Shown: positions 8,000-17,265, counted from the first letter of the stretch. The stretch: 64,000 nucleotides of DNA from Aminobacter sp. AP02 (GCF_003148805.1 NZ_QGGX01000002.1:124001-188000); one strand, 5' to 3'. Notes: generated by a model from the sequence alone, not told the origin. Translations and numbers: made by a program.

Positions 8000-9187
8000 T
8001 TATCCAGCCAGGGGCGCCACCGGCTTCGAATGTTTCTCGGCCCAGGCATCGAGCCATTCGCTGCCCTGCATCTCGATCAGACGCGACGAGGTCCGGTCGA
8101 ATTCGAACGCCTCGTGGCCGCGCTTGCCGGCATAAAGCTTGTCGGGCGATGCCGCAGCGCTCAGCACCAGCCGCGCATGCTGGTCATAGAGCGCGTCGAT
8201 CAGCAGGATGAAACGCTTGGCCTCGTTGCGGTTGGCTTCCGCCATGACAGGCACATGGTCGACAAAAACGGTGGGATATTTCGCCGTGATCGCCAGATAG
8301 TCGCGTGCCGCAAGCGGTTTCTCGCAGAGATCTGAGAAGGAAAAGCGCGCGCATCCATCGACGGCTGCCGGCACATGCACCTTGCGGCCCTTGACGGCGA
8401 CGATGGCCGGTTCGGCGGCAAGGCCGTGCGTCACCTTTGCCCAGGCCTTGTCCATCGCCTGGTCCGCGGCTTCGCCGAGAGGCGTCAGATAGACCGGCAC
8501 GCGGTCGAGCTTTTCCAGCCGGTAGTCGGTGTCGGCATCGAGATTGAGCACCACGGTGTTTTGCTCGAGCATGCCGATGAACGGCAAGAACAGCTGGCGG
8601 TTGAGCCCGTCACGATAGAGATCGCGCGGCGCCACGTTGGAGGTGGCGACAAGGACCACGCCAAGCGCAAACAGCGCCGAAAACAGCCTCGACAGAATCA
8701 TCGCGTCGGCGATGTCGGTGACCGAGAATTCGTCGAAGCACAGAACCCAGGCTTCATCGGCAATGGCCGCTGCCACGGGCGGGATCGGGTCGTCGTCGCG
8801 CGAGGTGCCGTTCTTGCGTGCCGCGCGCTGCTTTTGGATGCGGTCGTGCACATCGGCCATGAAATCGTTGAAATGGACGCGGCGCTTGTGCTTGACCGGC
8901 ACCAGTTCGAAGAACATGTCCATCAGCATGGTCTTGCCGCGACCGACGCCGCCATGGACGTAGAGGCCCTTCACCGGCTCGTGGCGCGGCTTGCGCTTGG
9001 CAAACAGCCAGCCCAGCGCGCTCGACTTGCGCGCCAGCCTTTTATCGGAAATCTCGTCGATCAGGCGGTCGAGGGCCGCGACGATCGCAAGCTGCGCCGG
9101 ATCGCGGCGAACGCTGCCCAATTCGACCAGGTGGTCGTAGCGCTGCCTGACGGTCACATGGGTCTGTAGGCCGTCACGCAGGTGCAT
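8000..9187 (-). CDS. zapE: Cell division ATPase ZapE (AFG1 family)
   Basis: A 395-residue AFG1-type AAA ATPase. Walker A is GGVGRGKT at 79-86, Walker B LCFDEF at 149-154, followed by a VATSN sensor-1 segment near 179-183 and YRDGLNRQLFLPFI with the Arg finger region. In E. coli ZapE acts on FtsZ rings; the mitochondrial relative LACE1/AFG1 handles respiratory-chain subunits. In several rhizobia zapE sits next to mdh; here it is about 15 kb away. The ATG at 9187 fits the family N-terminus. It stands downstream of the lipoprotein gene on the same strand, 28 bases apart. Confidence 0.93.
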   Translation of the reverse strand: MHLRDGLQTHVTVRQRYDHLVELGSVRRDPAQLAIVAALDRLIDEISDKRLARKSSALGWLFAKRKPRHEPVKGLYVHGGVGRGKTMLMDMFFELVPVKHKRRVHFNDFMADVHDRIQKQRAARKNGTSRDDDPIPPVAAAIADEAWVLCFDEFSVTDIADAMILSRLFSALFALGVVLVATSNVAPRDLYRDGLNRQLFLPFIGMLEQNTVVLNLDADTDYRLEKLDRVPVYLTPLGEAADQAMDKAWAKVTHGLAAEPAIVAVKGRKVHVPAAVDGCARFSFSDLCEKPLAARDYLAITAKYPTVFVDHVPVMAEANRNEAKRFILLIDALYDQHARLVLSAAASPDKLYAGKRGHEAFEFDRTSSRLIEMQGSEWLDAWAEKHSKPVAPLAG

Positions 9188-9215
9188 GGCTCACTCTGGC
9201 CGCTAAGATGCCGCG

Positions 9216-9761
9216 TCAGCGGTTGAGAGAGATCGGCAGGCCGTTCGAGGTCTGCCCGTCGAAGCGGCCTTCGCCCGACGAATAGAGCCTGGCCAGCGCG
9301 GAGCCGCCTTCATCGTAAAGCGTCAGCTGCTTGCCGGCGACGTTCCACGACTTGACGCCATCGATCGGTGCCGGGCAGCGCAGAGGGCCGGCGCGGAAGC
9401 CCTGGCCGAACTTGGTCTGCGGCGTCGCCACCTTGCAGCTCTGGCCCGAAACCGAGGCACTCCACACGCCGGCAACGGAGGTTGCGGTCAGGTCGGGTGC
9501 GTTGGCGGCAGCTGCACCACCGTCGGCGGGCAGGGCCGCCACCTGGGTCTGCTGCTGCGGAGCTGCCGGGAATTGCGAGGCACCGGCGGCACCGGGTGCC
9601 ACGGGCGGAGGCAGCTGGCCGCTGGTCACCGTACCTGCGGGAGCCGCGGGCAGTGGGGCCGGCTGGGTGTCCATCGACGAAAGGCGCGTGCTGTTACAGC
9701 CGGCGGCCGCCAAAAGCGCCACCAGCGATGCGGCCAGCAGGCCGGTTTTCGAAAAAGCCAT
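9216..9761 (-). CDS. Omp19-like outer-membrane lipoprotein with protease-inhibitor (Inh) domain
   Basis: A 181-residue lipoprotein. The signal peptide ends in a lipobox-like AAAGC with Cys22 as the lipidated residue. A Pro/Ala/Gln-rich linker (about 33-95) leads to a C-terminal beta domain with VAGVWSASVSGQSCKV and a second Cys in GPLRCPAPI, which matches the AprI/Inh family and Brucella Omp19, an inhibitor of host proteases. The ATG at 9761 is fixed by GGAGGGAATCC directly upstream and by the lipobox. It shares a 220-base divergent region with dapF. That region holds a TTAACCAT element on the minus strand (9861-9854), a possible CtrA half-site. Confidence 0.85.
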   Translation of the reverse strand: MAFSKTGLLAASLVALLAAAGCNSTRLSSMDTQPAPLPAAPAGTVTSGQLPPPVAPGAAGASQFPAAPQQQTQVAALPADGGAAAANAPDLTATSVAGVWSASVSGQSCKVATPQTKFGQGFRAGPLRCPAPIDGVKSWNVAGKQLTLYDEGGSALARLYSSGEGRFDGQTSNGLPISLNR

Positions 9762-9982
9762 TGGATTCCCTCCGTGGGGCATTTCTGGGGGCGCCCCCGC
9801 GCGATCGATAATTCGCCTGTAAAGCGGCGAAGTTGGCACAATTTCAACCGCATATGGTTAAAATAGGGTTTGCGTTAGAATTTGTTGCAAAATTGTCGCA
9901 AGCCTTGAGCGGCCCGCCAAGACTGGTAATTCGCAGACGTTTCCGCCATATAGGCGCCAAACAGCCGCGAGAAATTTCCACC

Positions 9983-10867
9983 ATGGCCAATATGGCCCCA
10001 TTCGCCAAGATGAACGGGCTCGGTAACGAGATCATCGTTGCCGACATGCGCGGTCGCGCCGACCGCGTCACGCCTGCTGCCGCGGTGGCGCTGAACGCGG
10101 ATGCGGCGACCAAGTTCGACCAGATCATGGCGATCCACGATCCTCGCACGCCAGGCACCGCGAACTATATCGAGATCATCAATTCCGACGGCAGCCATGC
10201 CCAGGCCTGCGGCAACGGCACGCGCTGCGTGGTGCAGGCGCTGGCGGCCGAGACCGGGCAGAAGGTGTTCACCTTCGAGACTGTCGCCGGCATCCTCAAT
10301 GCCGAGGAGCATGAGGACGGCTTGATCTCGGTCGACATGGGCATTCCGCGCTTCGGTTGGCAGGACATTCCGCTGGCCGAGGAGTTTCGGGACACGCGCG
10401 CCATCGAGCTGCAGATCGGGCCGATCGACGCGCCTGTGCTGCACTCGCCCTCGGTCGCCTCGATGGGCAATCCGCACGCCATCTTCTGGGTCGACAACGA
10501 CGTCTGGTCCTACGACCTCGACCGTTTCGGCCCGCTGCTCGAAAACCATCCGATTTTCCCGGAACGCGCCAACATCTCTATCGCCCAGGTAACGTCAAGG
10601 GAGACGCTGAACCTGCGCACCTGGGAGCGCGGCGCCGGGCTGACGCTGGCCTGCGGTTCGGGGACCTGCGCGGCCGCCGTTTCGGCCGCGCGTACCGGCC
10701 GCACCGGACGGACTGTCGCGGTCACCGTGCCGAGCGGCGGCACGCTCAAGATCGACTGGCGCGACGACGATCACGTCGTCATGACCGGCCCGGCCGAATG
10801 GGAATTCTCCGGCAGCTTCGACCCGGCCACCGGCGCCTCGCGCCGCGACCAGCAGGACGTCGCCTGA
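9983..10867 (+). CDS. dapF: Diaminopimelate epimerase
   Basis: A 294-residue enzyme that interconverts LL- and meso-diaminopimelate for lysine and peptidoglycan synthesis in the cytoplasm. The two catalytic cysteines are visible: Cys76 in [10 protein letters not shown] and Cys224 in [12 protein letters not shown]. The N-terminus [13 protein letters not shown] is typical. The ATG at 9983 is chosen because it precedes this motif by a few residues; a longer frame to 9833 adds unconserved sequence. The stop TGA overlaps the ATG of mtaB by one base, so dapF, mtaB and ftsY probably form one operon, a common order in Rhizobiales. Confidence 0.97.
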   Translation: MANMAPFAKMNGLGNEIIVADMRGRADRVTPAAAVALNADAATKFDQIMAIHDPRTPGTANYIEIINSDGSHAQACGNGTRCVVQALAAETGQKVFTFETVAGILNAEEHEDGLISVDMGIPRFGWQDIPLAEEFRDTRAIELQIGPIDAPVLHSPSVASMGNPHAIFWVDNDVWSYDLDRFGPLLENHPIFPERANISIAQVTSRETLNLRTWERGAGLTLACGSGTCAAAVSAARTGRTGRTVAVTVPSGGTLKIDWRDDDHVVMTGPAEWEFSGSFDPATGASRRDQQDVA

Positions 10868-12150
10868 TGGCAGTGGATGTCGTTACCTTCGGCTGCCGCC
10901 TCAACACCTACGAGTCAGAGGTGATGAAGCGCGAGGCCAAGGCCGCCGGACTCGAGGAGCTCAAGGGCGGCGCTGTCATCTTCAACACCTGCGCGGTGAC
11001 AAGCGAAGCGGTTCGCCAGGCCAAGCAGTCGATCCGCAAGGCGCGGCGGGAGAACCCGGACGCCCGCATCATCGTGACCGGCTGTGCTGCCCAGACCGAT
11101 CCGGCCGCTTTCGCCGACATGGCCGAAGTCGACCTGGTGCTGGGCAATGAGGAAAAGCTCAAGGCGCACAATTACCGGGCGCTGCCCGATTTCGGCGTCA
11201 ACGATTTCGAGAAGGCCCGGGTCAACGACATCTTCTCCGTGCGCGAGACCGCCGGCCACATGGTCGATGCCATCGAGGGCCGGGCGCGGGCGTTCGTGCA
11301 GGTGCAGAACGGCTGCGACCATCGCTGCACTTTCTGCATCATTCCTTATGGGCGCGGCAATTCGCGCTCGGTGCCGATGGGCGCTGTTGTCGAGCAGATC
11401 AAGCGCCTCGCCGGCAACGGCTATGCCGAGGTGGTGCTGTCGGGCGTCGACATGACCAGCTACGGCGCCGACCTGCCGGGTGCGCCTCGGCTGGGCAAGC
11501 TGGTCAAGACGATCCTGCGCCAGGTGCCGGACGTTCGCCGCCTGCGGCTTTCCTCCATCGATTCCATCGAGGCCGACGAAGACCTGCTCGAGGCCATCGC
11601 TACCGAAAACCGGCTGATGCCGCATCTGCACCTGTCGTTGCAGTCGGGCGACGACATGATCCTGAAGCGCATGAAGCGCCGCCATTTGCGCGACCAGTCG
11701 ATCCAGTTCTGCCAGGACGTGCGGAGCTTGCGCCCCGACATCGTCTTCGGTGCCGACATCATCGCCGGCTTCCCGACCGAGACAGACGAGATGTTCGAGA
11801 ACTCGATCCGCATCGTCGAAGAATGCGGGCTGACCCATCTCCACGTCTTCCCGTTCTCCCCGCGCGAGGGCACGCCCGCCGCGCGCATGCCCCAGGTTAG
11901 GCGCGAGATCGTCAAGAAGCGCGCCGCAAGGCTGCGCGCCGCCGGCGAGGCGGCCTATCTGCGCCATCTCGAAGCTCAGGCCGGCACACGCCAGCAGGTG
12001 CTTGTCGAGCGCGAAGGGCTTGGCCGCACGGAGGGCTTCACGCTTGTTGCGCTCGATCAGGGTGCGCCGGGCGAAATCATAGAGGTCGACATCGCCGGAC
12101 ATGACGGCGAGCGGCTTACAGCGGCATCGGCCGCCGCACGCGCGGCCTGA
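10867..12150 (+). CDS. mtaB: tRNA t6A37 methylthiotransferase MtaB (radical SAM)
   Basis: A 427-residue methylthiotransferase that adds a 2-methylthio group to t6A37 of tRNAs reading ANN codons. The N-terminal UPF0004 domain supplies Cys10 (FGCRLN), Cys42 (NTCAVT) and Cys73 (TGCAAQ) for one iron-sulfur cluster. The radical SAM cluster is Cys150/Cys154/Cys157 in NGCDHRCTFCIIPYGRG. A TRAM-like RNA-binding domain lies near 360-425. The FGCRLN (not GCQMN) motif and the length point to MtaB rather than MiaB. The ATG at 10867 overlaps the dapF stop (TGATG), and ftsY follows 13 bases downstream. Confidence 0.93.
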   Translation: MAVDVVTFGCRLNTYESEVMKREAKAAGLEELKGGAVIFNTCAVTSEAVRQAKQSIRKARRENPDARIIVTGCAAQTDPAAFADMAEVDLVLGNEEKLKAHNYRALPDFGVNDFEKARVNDIFSVRETAGHMVDAIEGRARAFVQVQNGCDHRCTFCIIPYGRGNSRSVPMGAVVEQIKRLAGNGYAEVVLSGVDMTSYGADLPGAPRLGKLVKTILRQVPDVRRLRLSSIDSIEADEDLLEAIATENRLMPHLHLSLQSGDDMILKRMKRRHLRDQSIQFCQDVRSLRPDIVFGADIIAGFPTETDEMFENSIRIVEECGLTHLHVFPFSPREGTPAARMPQVRREIVKKRAARLRAAGEAAYLRHLEAQAGTRQQVLVEREGLGRTEGFTLVALDQGAPGEIIEVDIAGHDGERLTAASAAARAA

Positions 12151-12163
12151 CGAAAGCGACCGC

Positions 12164-13885
12164 ATGGCATTCGGGTTCATCAAGAAAGTCTTTTCCTTCG
12201 GCAAGAAGGAAGCTGTCGAGCAGCCGGCCGAAGACGAGGCCCTGCCGCCGCTGAATTTCGATGCGCTCGAAGCGTTGAAGCCTGCCGAAGAAGCGCCTGC
12301 AGCGGCGGAAACGCCCGTTGCCGTGGACACGCCGGCCATCCCGGTCGAGGAACCCAAGCCGGAACCGGCGCCGCAAACCCCGCCTGCGCCGCCTGTCGTG
12401 CCCGAGCCGAAGCCTGCCGAACAGCCGGTGCCGGTCGAGCCTGAGCCGCAGCCTGTGCCTGCCGAGGAGCCCAAGCCCGAAGTCGAGCCGGAGGTTCCGG
12501 CGACTGAGCCCGCAAAACCTGCCGAGCAGCCTGCGCCCGCGCCGACCCCTGTGGAGCCCGAGCCTGCTCCTGCGGAGGTTCCGCTACCGCCGGCAGAACC
12601 GTCCGCGCCCGATCTGCCCGACGAAGTTCCTGCGCAGCCGGCCCCCCCGGCAGCGGAGCCCACGATGCGCGCTCCCGAGCGGCCCGCGATATCCCTCCCC
12701 CTTGAGGGGAGGGTGGCCGTGGAACGGCCGGGTGGGGTCGCCCAATCATCGGACGCGACGCCGAGCCCTGCCGAGGTGACCCCCTCTGGTCCTTTGGACC
12801 ATCTCCCCCTCGAGGGGGGAGAGGAGGTCGCGCCAGTCGAGACCGCTCCGGTTGAGTCCGAGCCAGCGCCACCCTCGACAGAGCCAAAACCTTCCGCCGG
12901 CAAGGTTACCGTCAGCAAGAAGGTCGAGCAGAAAGCCGAGGTCGTCGAGACCGCCGCACCAGCACCCCGGGTCAGCTGGTTCCAGCGCTTGCGGCAGGGC
13001 CTGTCGCGCTCGTCCAAGGAACTGTCTGGCAACATCGCCGGCATCTTCACCAAGCGAAAGCTCGACGAAGACACGCTGCAGGACCTCGAAGACGTGCTGA
13101 TCCGCGCCGATCTCGGCGTCGAGACAGCCCTTCGCGTCACTGACGCGCTTGCCGCAAGCCGCTATGGCAAGGACGTGTCCGACCACGAGGTCCGCTCGAT
13201 CATGGCGGTCGAGGTCGAAAAGGTATTGAAGCCGGTGGCGTTGCCGCTGGAACTCGACCTGTCGCACAAGCCGCATGTCATCCTGGTCGTTGGCGTCAAC
13301 GGCACCGGCAAGACCACCACCATCGGCAAGCTCGCGGCAAAACTGACCGATGGCGGGCTGTCGGTAATGCTGGCTGCCGGCGACACGTTCCGAGCTGCTG
13401 CCATCGAACAGCTCAAGATCTGGGGCGAGCGAACAAAATCTCCCGTGATCGCCACCAAGCTTGGCGCCGATGCCGCCGGGCTTGCATACGACGCTTTCGA
13501 AAAGGCCAAGGAAGCCGGCTCGGACGTGCTGATCATCGACACGGCCGGACGCCTCCAGAACAAGGCCGAGCTGATGGCGGAACTCGAAAAAATCGTGCGG
13601 GTGCTCGGCAAGCTCGATCCTGAGGCGCCACATACGGTGCTGCAGACGGTCGATGCCACCACCGGCCAGAACGCGCTCAACCAGGTCGAGATCTTCCGCA
13701 ACATAGCGGGGGTGAACGGGCTCGTGATGACAAAGCTCGACGGTACGGCGCGCGGCGGTATTTTGGTCGCAATCGCCGCCAAACATAAGCTGCCGGTCTA
13801 TTTCATCGGCGTCGGCGAACAGGTCGACGATCTCGAACCATTCTCGGCAAGCGATTTCGCCAAGGCGATCGCCGGCGTTGCCTGA
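12164..13885 (+). CDS. ftsY: Signal recognition particle receptor FtsY
   Basis: A 573-residue SRP receptor that docks ribosome-SRP complexes at the membrane. Residues 1-270 are an acidic, Pro/Glu-rich A domain beginning MAFGFIKKVFSFGKK. The NG GTPase domain follows: G1 GVNGTGKTTT (about 377-386), G2 DTFRAAA (about 407), G3 DTAGRLQ (about 459), G4 TKLDG (about 523), ending DLEPFSASDFAKAI. It is longer than E. coli FtsY (497 residues). About 45 residues (176-220) are encoded by an inserted palindromic repeat (see 12690-12826) that keeps the frame. The ATG at 12164 precedes the amphipathic membrane-binding start. Confidence 0.96.
   Translation: MAFGFIKKVFSFGKKEAVEQPAEDEALPPLNFDALEALKPAEEAPAAAETPVAVDTPAIPVEEPKPEPAPQTPPAPPVVPEPKPAEQPVPVEPEPQPVPAEEPKPEVEPEVPATEPAKPAEQPAPAPTPVEPEPAPAEVPLPPAEPSAPDLPDEVPAQPAPPAAEPTMRAPERPAISLPLEGRVAVERPGGVAQSSDATPSPAEVTPSGPLDHLPLEGGEEVAPVETAPVESEPAPPSTEPKPSAGKVTVSKKVEQKAEVVETAAPAPRVSWFQRLRQGLSRSSKELSGNIAGIFTKRKLDEDTLQDLEDVLIRADLGVETALRVTDALAASRYGKDVSDHEVRSIMAVEVEKVLKPVALPLELDLSHKPHVILVVGVNGTGKTTTIGKLAAKLTDGGLSVMLAAGDTFRAAAIEQLKIWGERTKSPVIATKLGADAAGLAYDAFEKAKEAGSDVLIIDTAGRLQNKAELMAELEKIVRVLGKLDPEAPHTVLQTVDATTGQNALNQVEIFRNIAGVNGLVMTKLDGTARGGILVAIAAKHKLPVYFIGVGEQVDDLEPFSASDFAKAIAGVA
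12690..12826. repeat. Palindromic repeat element inserted in frame within ftsY
   Basis: Three nested perfect palindromes: CCCTCCCC/GGGGAGGG arms at 12693-12700 and 12706-12713, GGTCC-TTT-GGACC at 12788-12800, and CCCCCTCGAGGGGG at 12805-12818. They enclose a GGGTGGGGTCGCC-type core. The arrangement is that of the short palindromic intergenic repeats common in Mesorhizobium. Here it lies inside the coding sequence and is translated without a stop as part of the FtsY A domain (residues about 176-220), breaking the surrounding Pro/Glu pattern. Confidence 0.75.
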
Positions 13886-13921
13886 CCAGGCAAGCCCAGC
13901 GACGCGGTAGCAAGGAAGCCA

Positions 13922-14575
13922 ATGAACGCCCCCATCCTCGAAAGCGATCCTTCGGACCCGAAAACGAAGAAGGAAGAGATCAGCCCGTTGCTCAAGCTGG
14001 CGCTGGAACTCGGGCCGCTCGTCGTGTTCTTCTTCGCCAATGCGCGCGGCGAATGGCTGGCCTCGCATTTTCCAACCCTTGCCGAACTCGGCGGGCCGAT
14101 CTTCATCGCCACCGGCCTGTTCATGGCGGCGACGGCGATCGCGCTGATCGCATCCTGGCTCCTGACCCGCTCGCTGCCGATCATGCCGCTGGTCTCGGGC
14201 GTCGTCGTCTTCGTCTTCGGCGCTTTGACGCTCTATTTGCAGGACGACGTGTTCATCAAGATGAAGCCGACTATCGTCAACACTTTGTTCGGCGCGATCC
14301 TGCTGGGCGGCCTGCTTTTCGGCAAATCGCTGCTTGGCTACGTCTTTGCCTCGGCATTCCGGCTGGATGCCGAGGGTTGGCGAAAGCTCACGTTCCGGTG
14401 GGGCCTGTTCTTCCTGTTCCTCGCCGTGGTCAACGAGGTGGTGTGGCGCTCGTTTTCGACCGACACCTGGGTGGCGTTCAAGGTGTGGGGCATCATGCCG
14501 ATCACGCTGTTGTTCACCTTCAGCCAGATGCCGCTGATCATGCGGCATTCGCTGGACGATCATTCATCGAAATAG
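13922..14575 (+). CDS. yciB: Inner-membrane septation protein A (YciB/IspZ)
   Basis: A 217-residue protein of the YciB/IspZ family, inner-membrane proteins linked to septation and envelope synthesis. After a charged N-terminus there are five to six membrane segments. Family motifs visible are [13 protein letters not shown] near 28-40, [14 protein letters not shown] near 117-130, [19 protein letters not shown] near 157-175 and a WVAFKVWG segment. The ATG at 13922 has AAGGAA upstream. It follows ftsY by 36 bases on the same strand and probably belongs to the same operon; the flavoprotein gene starts 11 bases after its stop. Confidence 0.95.
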   Translation: MNAPILESDPSDPKTKKEEISPLLKLALELGPLVVFFFANARGEWLASHFPTLAELGGPIFIATGLFMAATAIALIASWLLTRSLPIMPLVSGVVVFVFGALTLYLQDDVFIKMKPTIVNTLFGAILLGGLLFGKSLLGYVFASAFRLDAEGWRKLTFRWGLFFLFLAVVNEVVWRSFSTDTWVAFKVWGIMPITLLFTFSQMPLIMRHSLDDHSSK

Positions 14576-14586
14576 GAGAGAGATCA

Positions 14587-15201
14587 GTGGAGTTCATCAC
14601 CGACCGCGAGACTCTGCGCCAGCATTACCGGGCGCCCGGTGACGGCGCGGTGAAGAAAGAACTCCACTGCCTCGATCATCACGCCAGAAGCTTCCTGGCG
14701 CGTAGCCCCTTCGTTCTGGTCGGCTCCTCCGACGGGAAGGGCAATGCCGACGTCACCCCCAAAGGCGACAAGCCAGGCTTCGTTGCCGTGCTCGACGATG
14801 TCACCATCGCCATTCCCGACCGGCCGGGTAACAACCGGCTCGACACGCTGGAAAACGTCGTCGTCAACCCGGCGGTGGGCCTGCTTTTCCTGATCCCGGG
14901 CATGAACGAGACGCTGCGCATCAATGGCGAAGCGCGCCTGACGGCCGATCCGGGCCTGCGCGAGCAACTCGCAGCCGAGGGCAAGCCGCCGGTCACGGTC
15001 ATGGTCGTTGCCATCAAGGCGGTCTACATGCACTGCGCGAAGGCGTTCATGCGCTCTGAGCTCTGGGCCCCTGCAACCTGGCCCGACCGTGCCAGCCTGC
15101 CGACGCTTGGGCAGATCCTGCGCGATCAGCTGGCGCTTGCCGACAACGCCGAGGCGCTGGATCGCTCGCTGGACGAATCCTACCGCAAGACAATGTGGTA
15201 G
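14587..15201 (+). CDS. Pyridoxamine 5'-phosphate oxidase family FMN flavoprotein
   Basis: A 204-residue protein with the split-barrel fold of PNPOx-like flavoproteins (MSMEG_1061 type). Diagnostic stretches are HHARSFLARSPFVLVGSSD, the phosphate-binding area DVTPKGDKPGFV, and PDRPGNNRLDTLENVVVNP, ending in a PTLGQILRDQL helix. Members bind FMN or F420 and reduce small molecules; the substrate is unknown. The GTG at 14587 is selected because TAGGAGAGA lies just upstream and residues MEFITDRETL match the usual N-terminus. It probably forms the end of the dapF-yciB operon. Confidence 0.85.
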   Translation: MEFITDRETLRQHYRAPGDGAVKKELHCLDHHARSFLARSPFVLVGSSDGKGNADVTPKGDKPGFVAVLDDVTIAIPDRPGNNRLDTLENVVVNPAVGLLFLIPGMNETLRINGEARLTADPGLREQLAAEGKPPVTVMVVAIKAVYMHCAKAFMRSELWAPATWPDRASLPTLGQILRDQLALADNAEALDRSLDESYRKTMW

Positions 15202-15378
15202 CCCGCGCGGAAACCCATCCATACCGACATGTTGAGACTGCGTTAACTCGTTATGCGTGGTGTGCATTGCTGCGTTGCAGCATCTTATTTTGCGGCGCAG
15301 CAGTTCCTATGTCATCTATCAGATTGATCAGGGAGGTCATATCGCGCCGCGAAGAGCGGCATGATGAAAGGAACGAAC

Positions 15379-15546
15379 ATGTTTTTCGACAGCCTTCTGA
15401 CCCGTGCCCGCGAAAGCGCTTCCAAGCGCAAGCAGTACAAGCGCCTCGTCGCCGAGATCGACAGTTTCTCCGGCCGTGACCTCGCCGATATGCGTGCTGA
15501 CCGCAGCGAAATGCTGTTCCAGGCCTACAAGCAGGTTTACGGCTAA
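15379..15546 (+). CDS. DUF1127-type small basic protein
   Basis: A 55-residue peptide with the pattern of DUF1127: a basic helix (TRARESASKRKQYKRLVAEI) followed by FSGRDLADMRADRSEML. Rhizobial and Brucella DUF1127 proteins are small, Arg-rich, stress-linked, and several affect RNA or phosphate and fucose metabolism. The ATG at 15379 is preferred to the paired ATGs at 15361/15364 because AAAGGAA sits seven bases upstream of it. The 177-base region before the gene is promoter-like, with its own palindrome (TGCTGCGTTGCAGCA near 15268), so it is probably transcribed alone. Confidence 0.7.
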   Translation: MFFDSLLTRARESASKRKQYKRLVAEIDSFSGRDLADMRADRSEMLFQAYKQVYG

Positions 15547-15606
15547 GCTTCGGCTAGAAGCGTGGGCCCCGGCGTCGGTTTCGCAAAGCGCGATGCGCGG
15601 GGCACG

Positions 15607-16659
15607 CTAAAGCCACTCCATCCAGCGGCCATGATAGTCGCAGCGGGCGAGCGCCCTTGTGGTGCCGCCCGGCCATGATGTCAGGCTGAGCGTGGCATAG
15701 GGGTCGCCCGCCGCAAGCGGCTCCATCCTGAGCCAGTAGAGCGGCGATCCGGCATTTACGGCAGATCCTTGCGTCTCCAACAGCTCGACGATCCTGGCCC
15801 GCGTGGCCGGCGGCATGTATTGCCACATGATCGAGTGAAACAGCACGAAGGCTCGATCCGGGCTTCGCGCCGACAGCCGCTGCTCAACAAACTCGGCGGC
15901 ACCTAGCTTCACCAATGTTGGCGGTTCGCGCTCGGCGAGGCTGATCGCAGCGTCGAGCCGTTCGAGCCGCAACGTCTGGTCGGCCCAGACATAGGCCCGC
16001 AGCCTGAGCCTTTGCGCCGGGTCCGAGATGCGGATCGGCGCCAAATCGCAGCCCGCCCGGTCAACAATTTGCAAATCACCCGACATCGAAGGGGCCTGCC
16101 CCCTGACTTCGGGCGCGAGGCGTACCGGTGAGCCGGCATTTCCCCATTCATTTTTCCCGTAGCGGTAATGGAACCTGTCAAAGAGCAGGTTGAGCCCGGC
16201 ACTGGCGCCGATCTCGGTGAGTTCCAGCGCCAGGCCACTTTCCCTCGCAATCGCCAGGAAGCCCGGCAGGAGCATGCCAGAGCGGGCGATCTCGTTTGTC
16301 TGCGGCGGGCTTTCGAGCATAGCAAGCAGATGGGCCTCGTTGCGCGCGAGGGCCGCTGGTAGAGCCAACGCGAGGTCGCGGTCGCCGGTCTTCTCAGGTG
16401 GATAGATCCTTGCCAACTCGGCGTCGGCACCTGACAGCACGAGCGCATGCAGGCCGCCGCAGAGCCTCAATGCCAGCGCGTCGGCGCGCGGGTCGCCGGC
16501 CCAGCCGAGCACCTTGCGTCCGACCGCGCTTTGGTCGTCGAGAACCTTCGCCAGCACCCGGCACAATCGCGCCGTGAATGGCGAGCCGAGTTGGTCGCAG
16601 GCATCGGCCTGATTGTGAAAATGGGTGCTGACGCGGGAGGGGAGATCGCTGTCGGACAT
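15607..16659 (-). CDS. DUF2332 domain-containing protein
   Basis: A 350-residue protein matching DUF2332, a family of unknown function found in bacteria with diverse lifestyles. Visible conserved areas are LALRLCGGLHALVL, ELTEIGASAGLNLLFDRF (which resembles a nucleotide- or SAM-binding loop), YVWADQTLRLERLDAAI and FVLFHSIMWQYM. The loop suggests a methyltransferase-like fold, but this is inference. The start is uncertain: ATG at 16659 or GTG at 16680; neither has a clear ribosome binding site. It lies 27 bases after the ccmG stop on the same strand. Confidence 0.75.
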   Translation of the reverse strand: MSDSDLPSRVSTHFHNQADACDQLGSPFTARLCRVLAKVLDDQSAVGRKVLGWAGDPRADALALRLCGGLHALVLSGADAELARIYPPEKTGDRDLALALPAALARNEAHLLAMLESPPQTNEIARSGMLLPGFLAIARESGLALELTEIGASAGLNLLFDRFHYRYGKNEWGNAGSPVRLAPEVRGQAPSMSGDLQIVDRAGCDLAPIRISDPAQRLRLRAYVWADQTLRLERLDAAISLAEREPPTLVKLGAAEFVEQRLSARSPDRAFVLFHSIMWQYMPPATRARIVELLETQGSAVNAGSPLYWLRMEPLAAGDPYATLSLTSWPGGTTRALARCDYHGRWMEWL

Positions 16660-16686
16660 GGCGGGCACACTAGCCCGCACTGCAGT

Positions 16687-17265
16687 TCATTGGGAAGCGG
16701 CGGCCGCCTTTTCGATCTCGGGCATCAGGGTCGTCGCGACAGCCTCGGGTGACAGAGGCCCGACATGCTTGAACGCGATCTTGCCGTCCTTGCCGACGAG
16801 GAAGGTCTCCGGAATACCGTACACGCCCCAGTCGATCGCCGCGCGGCCGTTGGGGTCGACGCCAACCGCATCGAACGGATTGCCAAGGTCGCCGAGGAAC
16901 CGGCGCGCGTTTTCGGCCTTGTCCTTGTAGTTGAGCCCGACGATGGTCAATCGCTCGTCCTTGGCCAGGTTGACCATCACCGGATGTTCTTCGCGGCAAG
17001 GCGCGCACCACGACGCCCAGACATTCACCAATGTCACCTTGCCGATGAATTCAGCCGAGTTGAGGCCCGGAAGCGAAATACCTTCGAGCGGCGGCAATTC
17101 GGTCTTGGGTGCCGCATGCCCGATCAGCGCCGAGGGCACGACTGACAGGTCGCGGCCCGACAGAAGCTGCATCAGGAAAACAACCGCCAGCGCGAGGAAA
17201 ACCAGCAGGGGCAGCAGTACGACGAGTGTGCGCGGCCGTGCCGGCCTTTCGGTCTCGGTGCTCAT
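16687..17265 (-). CDS. ccmG: Cytochrome c biogenesis thioredoxin CcmG (DsbE family)
   Basis: A 192-residue membrane-anchored thioredoxin. One N-terminal membrane segment (about 13-34) is followed by a periplasmic domain with WASWCAPC (Cys87, Cys90) and the GVYGIPETFLV cis-proline loop. CcmG reduces apocytochrome c or CcmH cysteines so that heme can be attached (System I). Its ATG (17265) overlaps the ccmD stop (ATGA), showing tight coupling. It is the last gene of the ccmA-ccmB-ccmD-ccmG set, with the DUF2332 gene downstream. Confidence 0.95.
   Translation of the reverse strand: MSTETERPARPRTLVVLLPLLVFLALAVVFLMQLLSGRDLSVVPSALIGHAAPKTELPPLEGISLPGLNSAEFIGKVTLVNVWASWCAPCREEHPVMVNLAKDERLTIVGLNYKDKAENARRFLGDLGNPFDAVGVDPNGRAAIDWGVYGIPETFLVGKDGKIAFKHVGPLSPEAVATTLMPEIEKAAAASQ

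Noticed and set aside
10915-13140. A 741-codon minus-strand frame over mtaB and ftsY
   Set aside because: It runs across two intact plus-strand genes, and its Ser/Gly-rich start is the complement of the Pro/Glu coding of FtsY.
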